Shown here one piece after another: positions 1 through 8,630 of a DNA stretch of 60,501 bases (within the stretch, counting starts at the first letter, position 1; each line of letters opens with the position of its first letter). The position numbers and the translations under genes were made by a program. Origin of the DNA: an uncultured Bulleidia sp. (lineage in GTDB: Bacteria; Bacillota_I; Bacilli_A; Erysipelotrichales; Erysipelotrichaceae); contig CAKVBD010000012.1 of NCBI GenBank assembly GCA_934725105.1, forward strand, positions 1-60,501, read 5' to 3'. The notes under the pieces were generated by a model, which made no database searches, was not told the origin of the DNA, and was given only the letters and a program-made list of their open reading frames with translations.

Positions 1-27
1 TGTATCTTATGCGATTTTTTTATTTCA

Positions 28-924
28 TCAGAATAAATCAAGCATTGTATCTAAATACATCTCTTCACGTACATGTATTTGATACTCTGGTTTTACCATA
101 TAATACAATATAAACTCTAATAATAATGCATTACCTAGATCTCTTCCTTCAATCTTGAAGTTACTGAATCCCATTGGTACATATGTTTGTAGAATATCAT
201 CCTTGCTGATAAATGATGGATTCTCCATTGCTTTTGAAAAACGATAACCATCATTAGAATGCGGAGCCTTACATACATGATCAGCGCAATCAATTCCTAG
301 ATTCTGTCTGCTGACAGTTTCATAACACTTCTTCCGATCTTTACATCCAATCCAGCAGCATTCATTACACAAAAATTCTACTTTATCTTTTTGCATTTGA
401 TTTAGTGTTTCTAATTGTGCAAAGGCTTTGTTCAATCTAAAATCAATGACAACATATGAAAAATCATCACGATTAACTTCAGCTATCAATTCATTAAAAT
501 CAACAAGTACTTTTGTTGTAGAAGAAACAAAATACAGATTTGGATATTTTTCTTTTAAATACTCCAATAATACATCTGAATGTACAATAACACCATTTCC
601 ATTTATTTCAGATAACAACCTGCATAATTCATTGCATCGTAAATCACTGAAATGTTCCTGACAAATCATTGAATTACTGAACGTCAGTCTAGCTGAAATA
701 TTGTATTTTTTCACAAGAGAAAACACTTTATCAGGATCATTGTTTACATAACTGATACGTCCACCAGACCAGATACAATCAGCTGGAGATCCATAGATAG
801 ATCCTATTTCACACCAGTCATAAAAATAATGTCTTTGATTTCTATACAATGGCAGAAACTTTTCATAAAAATCATAGAATTCAAATAATCCTGGTAAATG
901 ATAATAAACTTTTCTAATACTCAT
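28..924 (-). CDS. Uncharacterised Cys-rich protein, peptidase-U32-like
   Basis: About 298 residues if started at the internal ATG at 924. The longer reading frame from 966 would overlap the upstream HD gene by 35 bases, and neither start has a clear ribosome binding site. A cluster of cysteines sits in the C-terminal half (about residues 186, 189, 190, 194, 200, 213 and 218), the sort of arrangement that binds a metal or iron-sulfur cluster. The middle looks like alternating beta strands and helices, as in a TIM barrel. It reminds me of proteins loosely annotated as U32 peptidase or collagenase-like in gut Firmicutes, but I cannot show catalytic residues. It follows the HD gene directly, so the two are probably co-transcribed. 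Function unknown. Confidence 0.6.
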   Translation of the reverse strand: MSIRKVYYHLPGLFEFYDFYEKFLPLYRNQRHYFYDWCEIGSIYGSPADCIWSGGRISYVNNDPDKVFSLVKKYNISARLTFSNSMICQEHFSDLRCNELCRLLSEINGNGVIVHSDVLLEYLKEKYPNLYFVSSTTKVLVDFNELIAEVNRDDFSYVVIDFRLNKAFAQLETLNQMQKDKVEFLCNECCWIGCKDRKKCYETVSRQNLGIDCADHVCKAPHSNDGYRFSKAMENPSFISKDDILQTYVPMGFSNFKIEGRDLGNALLLEFILYYMVKPEYQIHVREEMYLDTMLDLF

Positions 925-931
925 AATGCAA

Positions 932-1447
932 TTAAAATGTCTTTTTAAAATACGCAGGTAAAGCATAGAAAGGATGAGAACAAACTTCTAGACTAGCTGC
1001 ATATTTATCAGCAATCGTCACAATGTACCCTTCTTTCGTTCTTGGCTTTCCCTTCACTCTAGGCCACATATGATGAATGATACAATCCACTTCTACCGGA
1101 TCTAATATAAAATACTTCTGTGCATTTTTTAAAGCAATCGAAGGATGTGTCTGAATGTGTTTTTTAGCGTATTTTGCATCATGTGTATCATACAGATAGA
1201 AATCATGCATCATCGCACCACGTGCGCAGCTAACCGCATTTAGATGCAGTTTCTTACACATTAGATATGAATACCAGGCAACATTTAAAGAATGCTGGTA
1301 TCGCGTTGTATAGTAATGATGTGTGTAGTTTTTTAATTGCTGATATGCATCAATCTGAACAATACTACTGACAGCGTTTAAAAATTCCATACATTCATCA
1401 TCAGTAATGTCTGAAAAGATTCTTTTTGATCCTAATACTTTTGTCAT
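932..1447 (-). CDS. HD-domain hydrolase
   Basis: A 171-residue protein of the HD superfamily, metal-dependent phosphohydrolases acting on nucleotides or other phosphate esters. The metal ligands are visible: His52, the His81-Asp82 doublet, a further HH pair in the CIIHHMW segment and a late Asp in IADKYAA. The substrate cannot be told from the sequence. There is no Shine-Dalgarno site; a promoter (TTGATT, 17-base spacer, TAAACT) ends only 8 bases before the ATG, so the mRNA may be leaderless. The Cys-rich gene follows within the same transcript. Confidence 0.75.
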   Translation of the reverse strand: MTKVLGSKRIFSDITDDECMEFLNAVSSIVQIDAYQQLKNYTHHYYTTRYQHSLNVAWYSYLMCKKLHLNAVSCARGAMMHDFYLYDTHDAKYAKKHIQTHPSIALKNAQKYFILDPVEVDCIIHHMWPRVKGKPRTKEGYIVTIADKYAASLEVCSHPFYALPAYFKKTF

Positions 1448-1455
1448 ATATAAGT

Positions 1456-1484
1456 AGTTTAGTTCTTTTTGTTGATAGAATCAA
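1456..1484 (-). promoter_or_regulatory. Promoter of the HD-domain gene
   Basis: Minus-strand -35 TTGATT (1479-1484), 17-base spacer, -10 TAAACT (1456-1461). The ATG at 1447 lies 8 bases past the -10 box, so transcription would start at or within a base or two of the start codon. Confidence 0.5.
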
Positions 1485-1494
1485 TCATCACGAG

Positions 1495-1540
1495 AAAAGA
1501 TAAGACTGTACCAGCTTTTCCACTGTAAGTCTTATCTTTT
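1495..1540 (-). terminator. Intrinsic terminator after mupG-like gene
   Basis: A 13-bp perfect stem (AAAAGATAAGACT and its complement) around a 20-base loop, with A/T runs on both sides, starting 14 bases past the stop of the DUF871 gene. It could work in both directions, but only the minus-strand gene needs it. Confidence 0.75.
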
Positions 1541-1554
1541 ATAGTGAAATATAT

Positions 1555-2718
1555 TTATTCTTTTTCAAAACAGAATGCAGTACCTGACTTGAAATGCTCA
1601 AGCAGGCACATTTCATTAGCTGGAATATGACCAATATAATTCTTTTGATTATCGTTAGGTGTATCTTTTAGTACAATATGCAGTTCACCATGATAATGCT
1701 TGCAGTTATCATTCACAATTACTACATCACCTCTATGATACATAGCCTTGTCATTCTTTCTACAAGGAATACTTGTATTGTGATACAGAATACGTGTCCA
1801 GCGATCACGAATCATATAGTACAGATATTCACCTGCTGTATGTGCTTCATAATACAGAATTTCTTTTTCCAGATCCGTTACTCCCTCTGCCATTTCAATT
1901 TTAAATGGAATACGTTTTAATTCTCCATGAGGAATATAATCCGCAAATGGACCAATCCCTTCTTTCTTTGGAATATTGACATAAACTAGATTCATGACAC
2001 GCTGAATTGCTTCAAATTCATCTTTGGAAGCAAATGCATTACCAAAAATAATTTCATCTACATTTCCCATTGCTAAGCAATGTCTAACTTGATCATCCAC
2101 AGACATCCAGCGATGATCTTCCATTGTTGGCAAGCCTTCCTGAATTGGCCAAGGACCATGTGCACCTTCTACATTAGATGAAATAAACTGTGCTACTTTG
2201 ACTCCTTTTTCTTTCCAGTGATTATTTACATTCATTACAGATTCCAAATCTGCACCAGTATATCTTTCAGGATAGAAGTTATGACAACAAACTAAATTAT
2301 CTATGTTTGCTCCACGTGCAATTGATTCATCAATTGGCTTAATAAATGCTGCAGACATTTCAACACCAATGTTATATGCATTATTGATCAGTTTTGTATC
2401 TCTTTCATCAAAATAGCAAAGATCCATACGAATGGAATCAATTCCCATTTCATTGAAAATAGATAAATTTGATTCATCTGCACCCATCTTTTCTAAGAAT
2501 TTCGTATTACAGTCACCTGATACTTTCATCCCGTATTGATGTGCAATACCGGTAAAATTCTTAAAATACTGTGCAACTTCATCTTTGTTTCCTTCAATCG
2601 AAAACATACTTGTAAATACTTTTTTAAAACCATAACTGCTTGCAAGCTTTAAATACGCATCGATTTGTTCGATCGTTTCCTGTTCTGGGTATACAGATAC
2701 CCCAAGTGTAATTGCCAT
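1555..2718 (-). CDS. mupG: MupG-type 6-phospho-N-acetylmuramidase (DUF871)
   Basis: A 387-residue protein of the MupG/DUF871 family. The characterised member hydrolyses the disaccharide MurNAc-6-phosphate-GlcNAc in the cytoplasm during peptidoglycan recycling. The N-terminal half is a TIM barrel that opens with the typical LGVSVYPE strand and carries the SGDCNTKFL and GIDSIRMDL segments; the C-terminal part is a small beta domain. The start at 2718 is chosen over an upstream in-frame ATG because GAGGA lies 8 bases in front of it. It has its own -10 box and terminator. No MurNAc PTS gene is next to it, but it adjoins an oligopeptide importer, which suggests a link with wall-fragment uptake (inference). 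Confidence 0.8.
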   Translation of the reverse strand: MAITLGVSVYPEQETIEQIDAYLKLASSYGFKKVFTSMFSIEGNKDEVAQYFKNFTGIAHQYGMKVSGDCNTKFLEKMGADESNLSIFNEMGIDSIRMDLCYFDERDTKLINNAYNIGVEMSAAFIKPIDESIARGANIDNLVCCHNFYPERYTGADLESVMNVNNHWKEKGVKVAQFISSNVEGAHGPWPIQEGLPTMEDHRWMSVDDQVRHCLAMGNVDEIIFGNAFASKDEFEAIQRVMNLVYVNIPKKEGIGPFADYIPHGELKRIPFKIEMAEGVTDLEKEILYYEAHTAGEYLYYMIRDRWTRILYHNTSIPCRKNDKAMYHRGDVVIVNDNCKHYHGELHIVLKDTPNDNQKNYIGHIPANEMCLLEHFKSGTAFCFEKE

Positions 2719-2746
2719 GATATTTTCCTCAATACTTTCTATCAGC

Positions 2747-2786
2747 ATTATAACAAAAAAGATCCGTACAAATCATACGAATCTTT
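2747..2786 (-). terminator. opp operon terminator fused to mupG promoter
   Basis: The stem AAAGATTCGTA/TACGGATCTTT (2758-2786, one mismatch) followed by a T-run ends the oppF transcript. Directly after the T-run comes TATAAT (2747-2752), the -10 box of the mupG-like gene, so terminator and promoter share the same stretch. Confidence 0.7.
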
Positions 2787-2793
2787 CATTTCA

Positions 2794-3723
2794 TTATTTC
2801 GCCCATCTGGCAAATTCTTCATCTGTTGCTAATACAATATGTGTATCTGTTAATTTGTGTTGCACACCCTTTGTATAATCCACGCCTTCTTTTTCCTTAT
2901 CGTATGTAATCGCAACACGATTCTTTTCAACAATTGGATTTGGGTGAGGAATCGCAGATAGAAGGGATTTTGTATATGGATGAATTGGATTTGTGAAAAT
3001 TTCATCCGTTGTACCTGTTTCGACGATATGTCCAAGATGCATAATTCCGATACGATCAGAAATATACTTTACCATGGATAAGTCATGTGCAATAAACAAA
3101 TACGTTGTCCCTAATTCTTCCTGCAGATCTTTCATCAAGTTAACGACCTGTGCCTGAATAGAAACGTCCAATGCAGAAATACATTCATCCGCAATGACTA
3201 ATTTCGGATTCATAACAAGTGCTCTAGCAATACCAACACGCTGTCTTTGACCACCTGAGAACTGTGATGGGAAACGTGTTGCCTGTTCTTTTGAAAGACC
3301 AACCTTTTCAAGAATTGCATATACTTTTTCATCCACTTCTTTTTGAGAAGAACATACATGATGAATCTCAAGTCCCTGTGCAATGATTTCCTTAACTTTC
3401 TTTCTAGGATTTAAACATGCCATAGGATCCTGGAAAATCATCTGCATATTTGTTCTAAGATAGCTGGCATCTTCTTTACTCAATTTCTTAGAAATATCTC
3501 TTCCATCAAAAATAATCTTGCCATCTGTAGGATCATACAGACGAATAATACTACGGCCAGTAGTAGATTTACCAGAACCAGATTCACCAACAAGTCCATA
3601 AGTTTCTCCTTCATAAATATCGAAAGAAATACCATCAACAGCCTTAGTTGTAAATGTTCTAGAAATCTTGAAATACTGTTTTAAATTTTCTACGTGAAGT
3701 AGAGGTTTCTTTGCTTCGCTCAT
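2794..3723 (-). CDS. oppF: Oligopeptide ABC transporter ATP-binding protein OppF
   Basis: A 309-residue ATPase of the Opp/Dpp importer. Walker A (GESGSGKST, near residue 52), Q-loop (MIFQDPMACLNP), signature SGGQRQRVGIARAL, Walker B (LVIADE) and the switch His (IAHDLSMV) are intact, and the C-terminal oligopeptide-transporter extension (HPYTKSLL) is present. It pairs with OppD to power peptide uptake through OppB/OppC. The start overlaps the oppD stop by 4 bases, so translation is coupled. Last gene of the opp operon. Confidence 0.92.
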   Translation of the reverse strand: MSEAKKPLLHVENLKQYFKISRTFTTKAVDGISFDIYEGETYGLVGESGSGKSTTGRSIIRLYDPTDGKIIFDGRDISKKLSKEDASYLRTNMQMIFQDPMACLNPRKKVKEIIAQGLEIHHVCSSQKEVDEKVYAILEKVGLSKEQATRFPSQFSGGQRQRVGIARALVMNPKLVIADECISALDVSIQAQVVNLMKDLQEELGTTYLFIAHDLSMVKYISDRIGIMHLGHIVETGTTDEIFTNPIHPYTKSLLSAIPHPNPIVEKNRVAITYDKEKEGVDYTKGVQHKLTDTHIVLATDEEFARWAK

Positions 3724-4817
3724 GCTAATCCTGCCTCCTTCTTCATTTTCACTAATTTTTCCTGCAGATCCTTTGGAAGCTCAACTTTAGGAGCTCTTGA
3801 ATCACATAGCCAGGATGCAACTCTATGCTGACCGCCAACATCAAACATTGGTGGTTCTAATTCAAAATCAATATTTAATGCATATGGATTTCTTGGTGCA
3901 AATGCATCACCTTTAATTCTGTTTGTTAAATCAGGTGGTGAACCAGCAATCGCAAATAATCTTTCACTGCTTGTATCTGTATCTGGCATAGATGCAAGTA
4001 ATCCCCAAGTATATGGATGTCTAGGATCATAGAAGATTTCATTGACTCTGCCCTTTTCTACGATTCTACCTGCATACATGACAGCGACATAGTCTGCAAC
4101 TTTCGCAACAACACCTAAGTCATGTGTAATATAAATAACAGAAATACCTTTTTCATCCTGAATGCTCTTGATCAGTTCAATGATCTTTGCCTGAATTGTT
4201 ACGTCTAATGCCGTTGTAGGCTCATCACAAATCAGAATATCAGGATCACAGGCTAAAGCAATCGCAATAACAACTCTTTGTCTCATACCACCAGAAAGTT
4301 CATGAGGATACTGCTTCATTCTCTTTTCAGGATTTTCAATACCAACCTTTGTTAAAAGGTCTAATGCATGTTGTCTTGCTTCTTCTTTAGACATATGACG
4401 ATGCTCAATCATTGGTTCCATGATTTGTTTAGCAATTGTCATTGTAGGGTCTAATGAAGTCATTGGATCCTGGAATACCATAGCGATCTTTCTCCCACAG
4501 AACTCATAACGGATCTGCTTCTGAGACATTTTTGTAAGATCCGCTGTCTTTTCGTTACCATTTTCATCTTTATAGAAAAGTGTAATTTCACCAGAATCAA
4601 TAATACCGTTAGAATCTAGAATACCCATAATTGTTTTACAGGTAACAGATTTACCAGAACCAGATTCACCAACGATAGCAATTGTTTCTCCTTTAAATAA
4701 ATCCAGACGAACACCACGAATCGCATTGACAACACCATAGTTTGTCTTAAAAGAAATATTTAAATCACGAATAGAGAGAACTCTATCTTTTTTATCACGT
4801 TTTACTGACTGTACCAT
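3720..4817 (-). CDS. oppD: Oligopeptide ABC transporter ATP-binding protein OppD
   Basis: A 365-residue ATPase. Walker A (GESGSGKSV), Q-loop (MVFQDPMTSLDP), signature SGGMRQRVVIAIAL, Walker B (DILICDEPTTALD) and His switch (ITHDLGVV) are present, followed by the RHPYTWGLL oligopeptide tail. The start at 4817 follows AAGGAGG with a 6-base gap, whereas the longer frame to 4859 would run back into oppC and has no such site. Partner of OppF. Confidence 0.92.
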   Translation of the reverse strand: MVQSVKRDKKDRVLSIRDLNISFKTNYGVVNAIRGVRLDLFKGETIAIVGESGSGKSVTCKTIMGILDSNGIIDSGEITLFYKDENGNEKTADLTKMSQKQIRYEFCGRKIAMVFQDPMTSLDPTMTIAKQIMEPMIEHRHMSKEEARQHALDLLTKVGIENPEKRMKQYPHELSGGMRQRVVIAIALACDPDILICDEPTTALDVTIQAKIIELIKSIQDEKGISVIYITHDLGVVAKVADYVAVMYAGRIVEKGRVNEIFYDPRHPYTWGLLASMPDTDTSSERLFAIAGSPPDLTNRIKGDAFAPRNPYALNIDFELEPPMFDVGGQHRVASWLCDSRAPKVELPKDLQEKLVKMKKEAGLA

Positions 4818-4827
4818 AGAATCCTCC

Positions 4828-5844
4828 TTACTTATTCTGCATCTTTGGATCAAATGCATCTCTTAATCCATCTGCTAAAAGGTTGAAGCTTAACATTAAC
4901 AATGCAAGTACTACAACTGGAATCATTAACATATGAGGATATGTAATCATAGAGTTATATCCTGAAGAAATTAATGAACCAAGGGAAGCTGTTGGTTCAG
5001 GAACACCGACACCAACGAAAGATAGATATGCTTCTGTAAAGATTGCATTTGGAATAGAGAACATAGATTCAATAATGATCTGTCCAAAAATATTTGGAAG
5101 AATTTCTTTAAAAATGATATAGAAGTCTTTTGCACCTAATGTTTTAGCCGCTAGAACATATTCCTGTTCCTTGACTTTTAATACCTGTGCACGCGTAATA
5201 CGTTCCATACCAATCCATCCAGTAATCATTAATGCAAAGATAATAGAAGTAACACCAGGTTTTAATACAAGTCCAAACAATACGACAATAACAAGTGTTG
5301 GAATACCATTTAAGATTTCAGCGATTCTCTGCATGATCATATCAACTGCACCGCCAAAGAAACCAGAAATCAAACCATAGATCATACCAATACAAACATC
5401 AATCAATACAGCAACTAATGCAATCATTAATGAGATTCTTGTACCAGACCATACACGTGTAAACAAGTCACGCCCTAAAGCATCTGTACCAAACCAGTAA
5501 TATACATCCTGGAATCCTTTCGCAACATACTGATTTTCACCATTTCTCATACCATCAAAGATACCAAGCTTTTCAAGACCAGGAATACGAGGTACAAGAT
5601 TTGCATGTTCTGTAATAATAGATTTGAATGTATGTTCATTCAAGCCAGGTCCAATGATTGCCATAATTGTAATCAAAACAATGATAACTGCAGCAATTAA
5701 AGCACCTTTATTCTTTTTGAAGTTTGTCCATACATCTTTTGCATAGGAAGTAGCGACAAAGTTTTTATCCATTAACTTATCGTTAGAATCATGGGCTAAT
5801 TTAAAATCATCTTCGCTGAATTCATAATTCAAATTCTGACTCAT
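4828..5844 (-). CDS. oppC: Oligopeptide ABC transporter permease OppC
   Basis: A 338-residue inner-membrane permease. It has a cytoplasmic N-terminus, one membrane helix near residues 48-68, a large extracellular loop that ends in YYWFGTDALGRDLFTRV (typical of OppC/DppC), and five further helices. The EAA loop EYVLAAKTLGAKDFYIIFKEILPN docks the ATPases. A strong AAGGAGG precedes the ATG and it lies 2 bases from oppB. Confidence 0.92.
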   Translation of the reverse strand: MSQNLNYEFSEDDFKLAHDSNDKLMDKNFVATSYAKDVWTNFKKNKGALIAAVIIVLITIMAIIGPGLNEHTFKSIITEHANLVPRIPGLEKLGIFDGMRNGENQYVAKGFQDVYYWFGTDALGRDLFTRVWSGTRISLMIALVAVLIDVCIGMIYGLISGFFGGAVDMIMQRIAEILNGIPTLVIVVLFGLVLKPGVTSIIFALMITGWIGMERITRAQVLKVKEQEYVLAAKTLGAKDFYIIFKEILPNIFGQIIIESMFSIPNAIFTEAYLSFVGVGVPEPTASLGSLISSGYNSMITYPHMLMIPVVVLALLMLSFNLLADGLRDAFDPKMQNK

Positions 5845-5846
5845 AA

Positions 5847-6785
5847 TTACTTACCTCCTTCTTTCGCAACACGAATTCTTGGATCAATAACACCATAGAG
5901 AACATCTACCACAAAGATAGCAATGATATACATCAATGAATATACGAACGCACATGCAATCGTTACGTTGTAGTCATTACTTTGAATTGCGGTAATCAAT
6001 AATGTACCTAGACCAGGAATACCAAATACTTTTTCAACAACACTAGAACCAGTCAACAAGTTAACAAGGATAGGTCCCATAATTGTAATGATTGGAATCA
6101 ATGAGTTTCTCATTGCGTGCTTCAAAATAACTTTGTAGTCTTTTAAACCTTTTGATTTGACAAGAAGAATATAATCAGAATTCAATACATCCAGCATTTC
6201 ACTTCTTGTAAAACGAGCAATATTTGCAGTTGGAGAAAAACTTAATGCAATTGCAGGAAGAACTAATGATTTTCCTTGTTGTGCTGCGTTATATAAAATT
6301 GGGAATAATCCTAACTTATACGCAATAAAGTAACAAAGAAGCAATGCAAATACATATGAAGGAACAGATACACCAACAACAGAAATTGTTGAGCATAATG
6401 TATCAATCCATGTATTGTGATTCAGTGCAGCTAGAATTCCTAAGATCAAACCAAGAATTGTACCAATGATCATTGCCATAAAGCCAAGTTTGACAGAAAT
6501 CCATAAACGACTAGAAATCATAGAGCTTACAGAGAAGTCTTTATTAATTGCATAAGATACACCAAAGTCACCCGTTAACATATTCTTGAGATATGTAATA
6601 AATCTTGTTAAGAATGGCTGATCTAATCCATACTTTGCATATAGTAGAGCTTTTTGTGCTTCTGTAAGCTTTTCATCGTTAAATGGAGATCCTGGCATTA
6701 AGTCCATCATGACAAATAAGACAAGAAGAATAACGAGTAAAGTTGCTAATGATATCAATAATCGTTTTCCAATATATTTTTTCAT
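5847..6785 (-). CDS. oppB: Oligopeptide ABC transporter permease OppB
   Basis: A 312-residue permease with an N-terminal helix (MKKYIGKRLLISLATLLVILLV), the DPDxP-like MPGSPFNDEKL segment that OppB proteins carry just after it, and an EAA loop (DYILLVKSKGLKDYKVILKHAMRN). It forms the membrane channel with OppC. AAAGGGG lies upstream of the ATG. A hairpin separates it from oppA. Confidence 0.92.
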   Translation of the reverse strand: MKKYIGKRLLISLATLLVILLVLFVMMDLMPGSPFNDEKLTEAQKALLYAKYGLDQPFLTRFITYLKNMLTGDFGVSYAINKDFSVSSMISSRLWISVKLGFMAMIIGTILGLILGILAALNHNTWIDTLCSTISVVGVSVPSYVFALLLCYFIAYKLGLFPILYNAAQQGKSLVLPAIALSFSPTANIARFTRSEMLDVLNSDYILLVKSKGLKDYKVILKHAMRNSLIPIITIMGPILVNLLTGSSVVEKVFGIPGLGTLLITAIQSNDYNVTIACAFVYSLMYIIAIFVVDVLYGVIDPRIRVAKEGGK

Positions 6786-6808
6786 GTAAATCCCCTTTCT
6801 AAAACATT

Positions 6809-6833
6809 ATAAGGGTGAGCTTCTCACCCTTAT
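6809..6833 (-). terminator. Hairpin between oppA and oppB
   Basis: An 11-bp perfect stem (ATAAGGGTGAG and its complement) with a 3-base loop in the 67-base gap. It has no T-run, so it is more likely an mRNA-stabilising or partial-attenuation hairpin that keeps binding-protein levels above permease levels, as known for many opp operons (inference). Confidence 0.6.
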
Positions 6834-6852
6834 AATTATGCGTTGTTTGTTT

Positions 6853-8454
6853 TTAAGCAGCTAATTTCATGTGACGATAGTTATCAACACCAGCACCATG
6901 ATACTGGATACCTGTTAACTTCGTATTCTGAAGAGCTGTGTTACCAGCCTGATATAGTGGAATGATTGCTGTATCTTCGTTGACGAGAACCTTTTCAGCT
7001 TCTGCGAAATCTTCCCATCTCTTTGTAGAATCAGCAGCATCTGTTGTAAGAGCCTTTTCGATTAAAGAATCATATTTTTCAGATTCATAGTGACCATAGT
7101 TGTTAGAAGCACCTGTTACAAATAGATCCATGTATGTCTGTGGGTCAGCATAGTCAGGTCCCCATCTATGTAAAGCTACATCGTAGTTGTCATTCTGCAT
7201 ATCCTGGAGTCTGCTCTTCTTTGGTTCACACTTAGCTTCAGTTGTGAATCCAACCTTTTCAAGAGCGTTCATAACGTATGCAGCACAGTTTTTACTAACA
7301 TCAGCATCTTCATATAAAACTTCAAGAGTAACAGAATCAACACCTAATTCCTTGCATCCAGCTTCGAATGCTTCCTTAGCCTTTGCTTCATCATATCCAA
7401 GAACAACTGTTCCAGAGATATTTCTGAAATCTTCACCATCAGCATTTGCTGTTGTGGACTTTGTTACGATACCTTCAAGTGGTGAAGAACCATCCTTGAG
7501 TACAGATGAACATAATTCATCAGTATTGATTGCATATGCCATTGCCTTACGGATATTATTGTTAGCTAAAGCTTCATTATGGAAGTTAAGTGATAAGTAC
7601 CAGGAGTAACCTGTCAAAGATGTAACGACATCTTCCTTGCCAGCATAGTCATCGATAACTTCACTTGTCAGCTTAACATAGTCAATGTTTCCAGCCTGGT
7701 AGTCTAAGATAGCTGATTGGCCTTGTACAAGTCTCCAGTTAGCTTCATCTACATTTTCAGCATAGCTTGCTGCATCCCAGTACTGATCGTTCTTTACGAA
7801 CTTCCAGGATGTACTTGGTGTCCATTCTGTTAATGTATATGGACCACAATATAACATGTTGTCAGTTGTTAATGCATACTGATCACCCTGTTCTTCAACA
7901 AACTTTTCGTTTAATGGGAAAAGTGATGGGAATGCACATAATGATAAGAAGAAATCACATGGCTTGCTTAATGTAACCTTGAAAGTCTGATCATCTTCAG
8001 CTGTCCAATCCTTAATATTTGTTGTATTGGATTCTGCATTTTTATCAATCAAGAATGCATAGTCACTAGCAGTTTCAGGATCAATTAATCTGTTCCATGC
8101 ATATACGAAGTCATTGGCTGTTAATGCAGTACCGTCTGACCACTTTGCATCTTTTCTGATATGGAATGTATATTCCAATCCATCTTTACTGACATCCCAG
8201 CTTTCAGCTAAATCTGATACTGGAACATTCTTTTCATCTAACTGTGTTAAACCAGCTTCGCACATTGTTAATGCGATGAATGATGTACCGTCCGTAGATG
8301 TTGATGAGTTCATACTCAAGATATCTGTATCTGTTGCAATTGTTACAGATTTACCAGCTGTTCCTGAGCCAGTGTTTGCTGTAGAAGCTGTACCACTAGA
8401 GGAACATCCAGCGAGCATTGCCAACGCTACAGCGCTTACCAATAATTTCTTCAT
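6853..8454 (-). CDS. oppA: Oligopeptide-binding lipoprotein OppA
   Basis: A 533-residue extracellular solute-binding protein of family 5 (SBP_bac_5). The lipobox LAGC puts the lipid-modified cysteine at residue 17; a Ser/Thr/Gly linker follows, then the domain opening ATDTDILSMNS and the ESWDVSKDGLEYTFHIRKDAKWSDGTALTANDFVYAW block typical of the family. It captures peptides outside the membrane and hands them to OppBC. AAGGAG precedes the ATG. First gene of oppABCDF, with its own promoter. Confidence 0.92.
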   Translation of the reverse strand: MKKLLVSAVALAMLAGCSSSGTASTANTGSGTAGKSVTIATDTDILSMNSSTSTDGTSFIALTMCEAGLTQLDEKNVPVSDLAESWDVSKDGLEYTFHIRKDAKWSDGTALTANDFVYAWNRLIDPETASDYAFLIDKNAESNTTNIKDWTAEDDQTFKVTLSKPCDFFLSLCAFPSLFPLNEKFVEEQGDQYALTTDNMLYCGPYTLTEWTPSTSWKFVKNDQYWDAASYAENVDEANWRLVQGQSAILDYQAGNIDYVKLTSEVIDDYAGKEDVVTSLTGYSWYLSLNFHNEALANNNIRKAMAYAINTDELCSSVLKDGSSPLEGIVTKSTTANADGEDFRNISGTVVLGYDEAKAKEAFEAGCKELGVDSVTLEVLYEDADVSKNCAAYVMNALEKVGFTTEAKCEPKKSRLQDMQNDNYDVALHRWGPDYADPQTYMDLFVTGASNNYGHYESEKYDSLIEKALTTDAADSTKRWEDFAEAEKVLVNEDTAIIPLYQAGNTALQNTKLTGIQYHGAGVDNYRHMKLAA

Positions 8455-8477
8455 AATTTTTCTCCTTTTTTTGTGTT

Positions 8478-8526
8478 CGTATTAAAAATACGTTTCTATT
8501 CTAAGCACAGCTGTCTTTAAAAGCAA
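8478..8526 (-). promoter_or_regulatory. oppA promoter with overlapping palindrome
   Basis: -35 TTGCTT (8521-8526), 17-base spacer, -10 TAGAAT (8498-8503). A palindrome CGTATT-AAA-AATACG (8478-8492) covers the expected transcription start and could be an operator or a 5' hairpin. Confidence 0.6.
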
Positions 8527-8603
8527 TACAAAAGTGAAATTATTTTCACATAATTGTAAATATATATTGAAACATTTACATATTTCTTTCATATCAAGCA
8601 AAT

Positions 8604-8630
8604 AAAAATCCGCTTATTTAGCGGACTTTT
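8604..8630 (-). terminator. Terminator of the nusB-xerD operon
   Basis: The stem AAAAGTCCGC/GCGGATTTTT with a 7-base loop that contains the xerD stop codon, followed by T-rich sequence. It overlaps the last codons of xerD. Confidence 0.75.
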
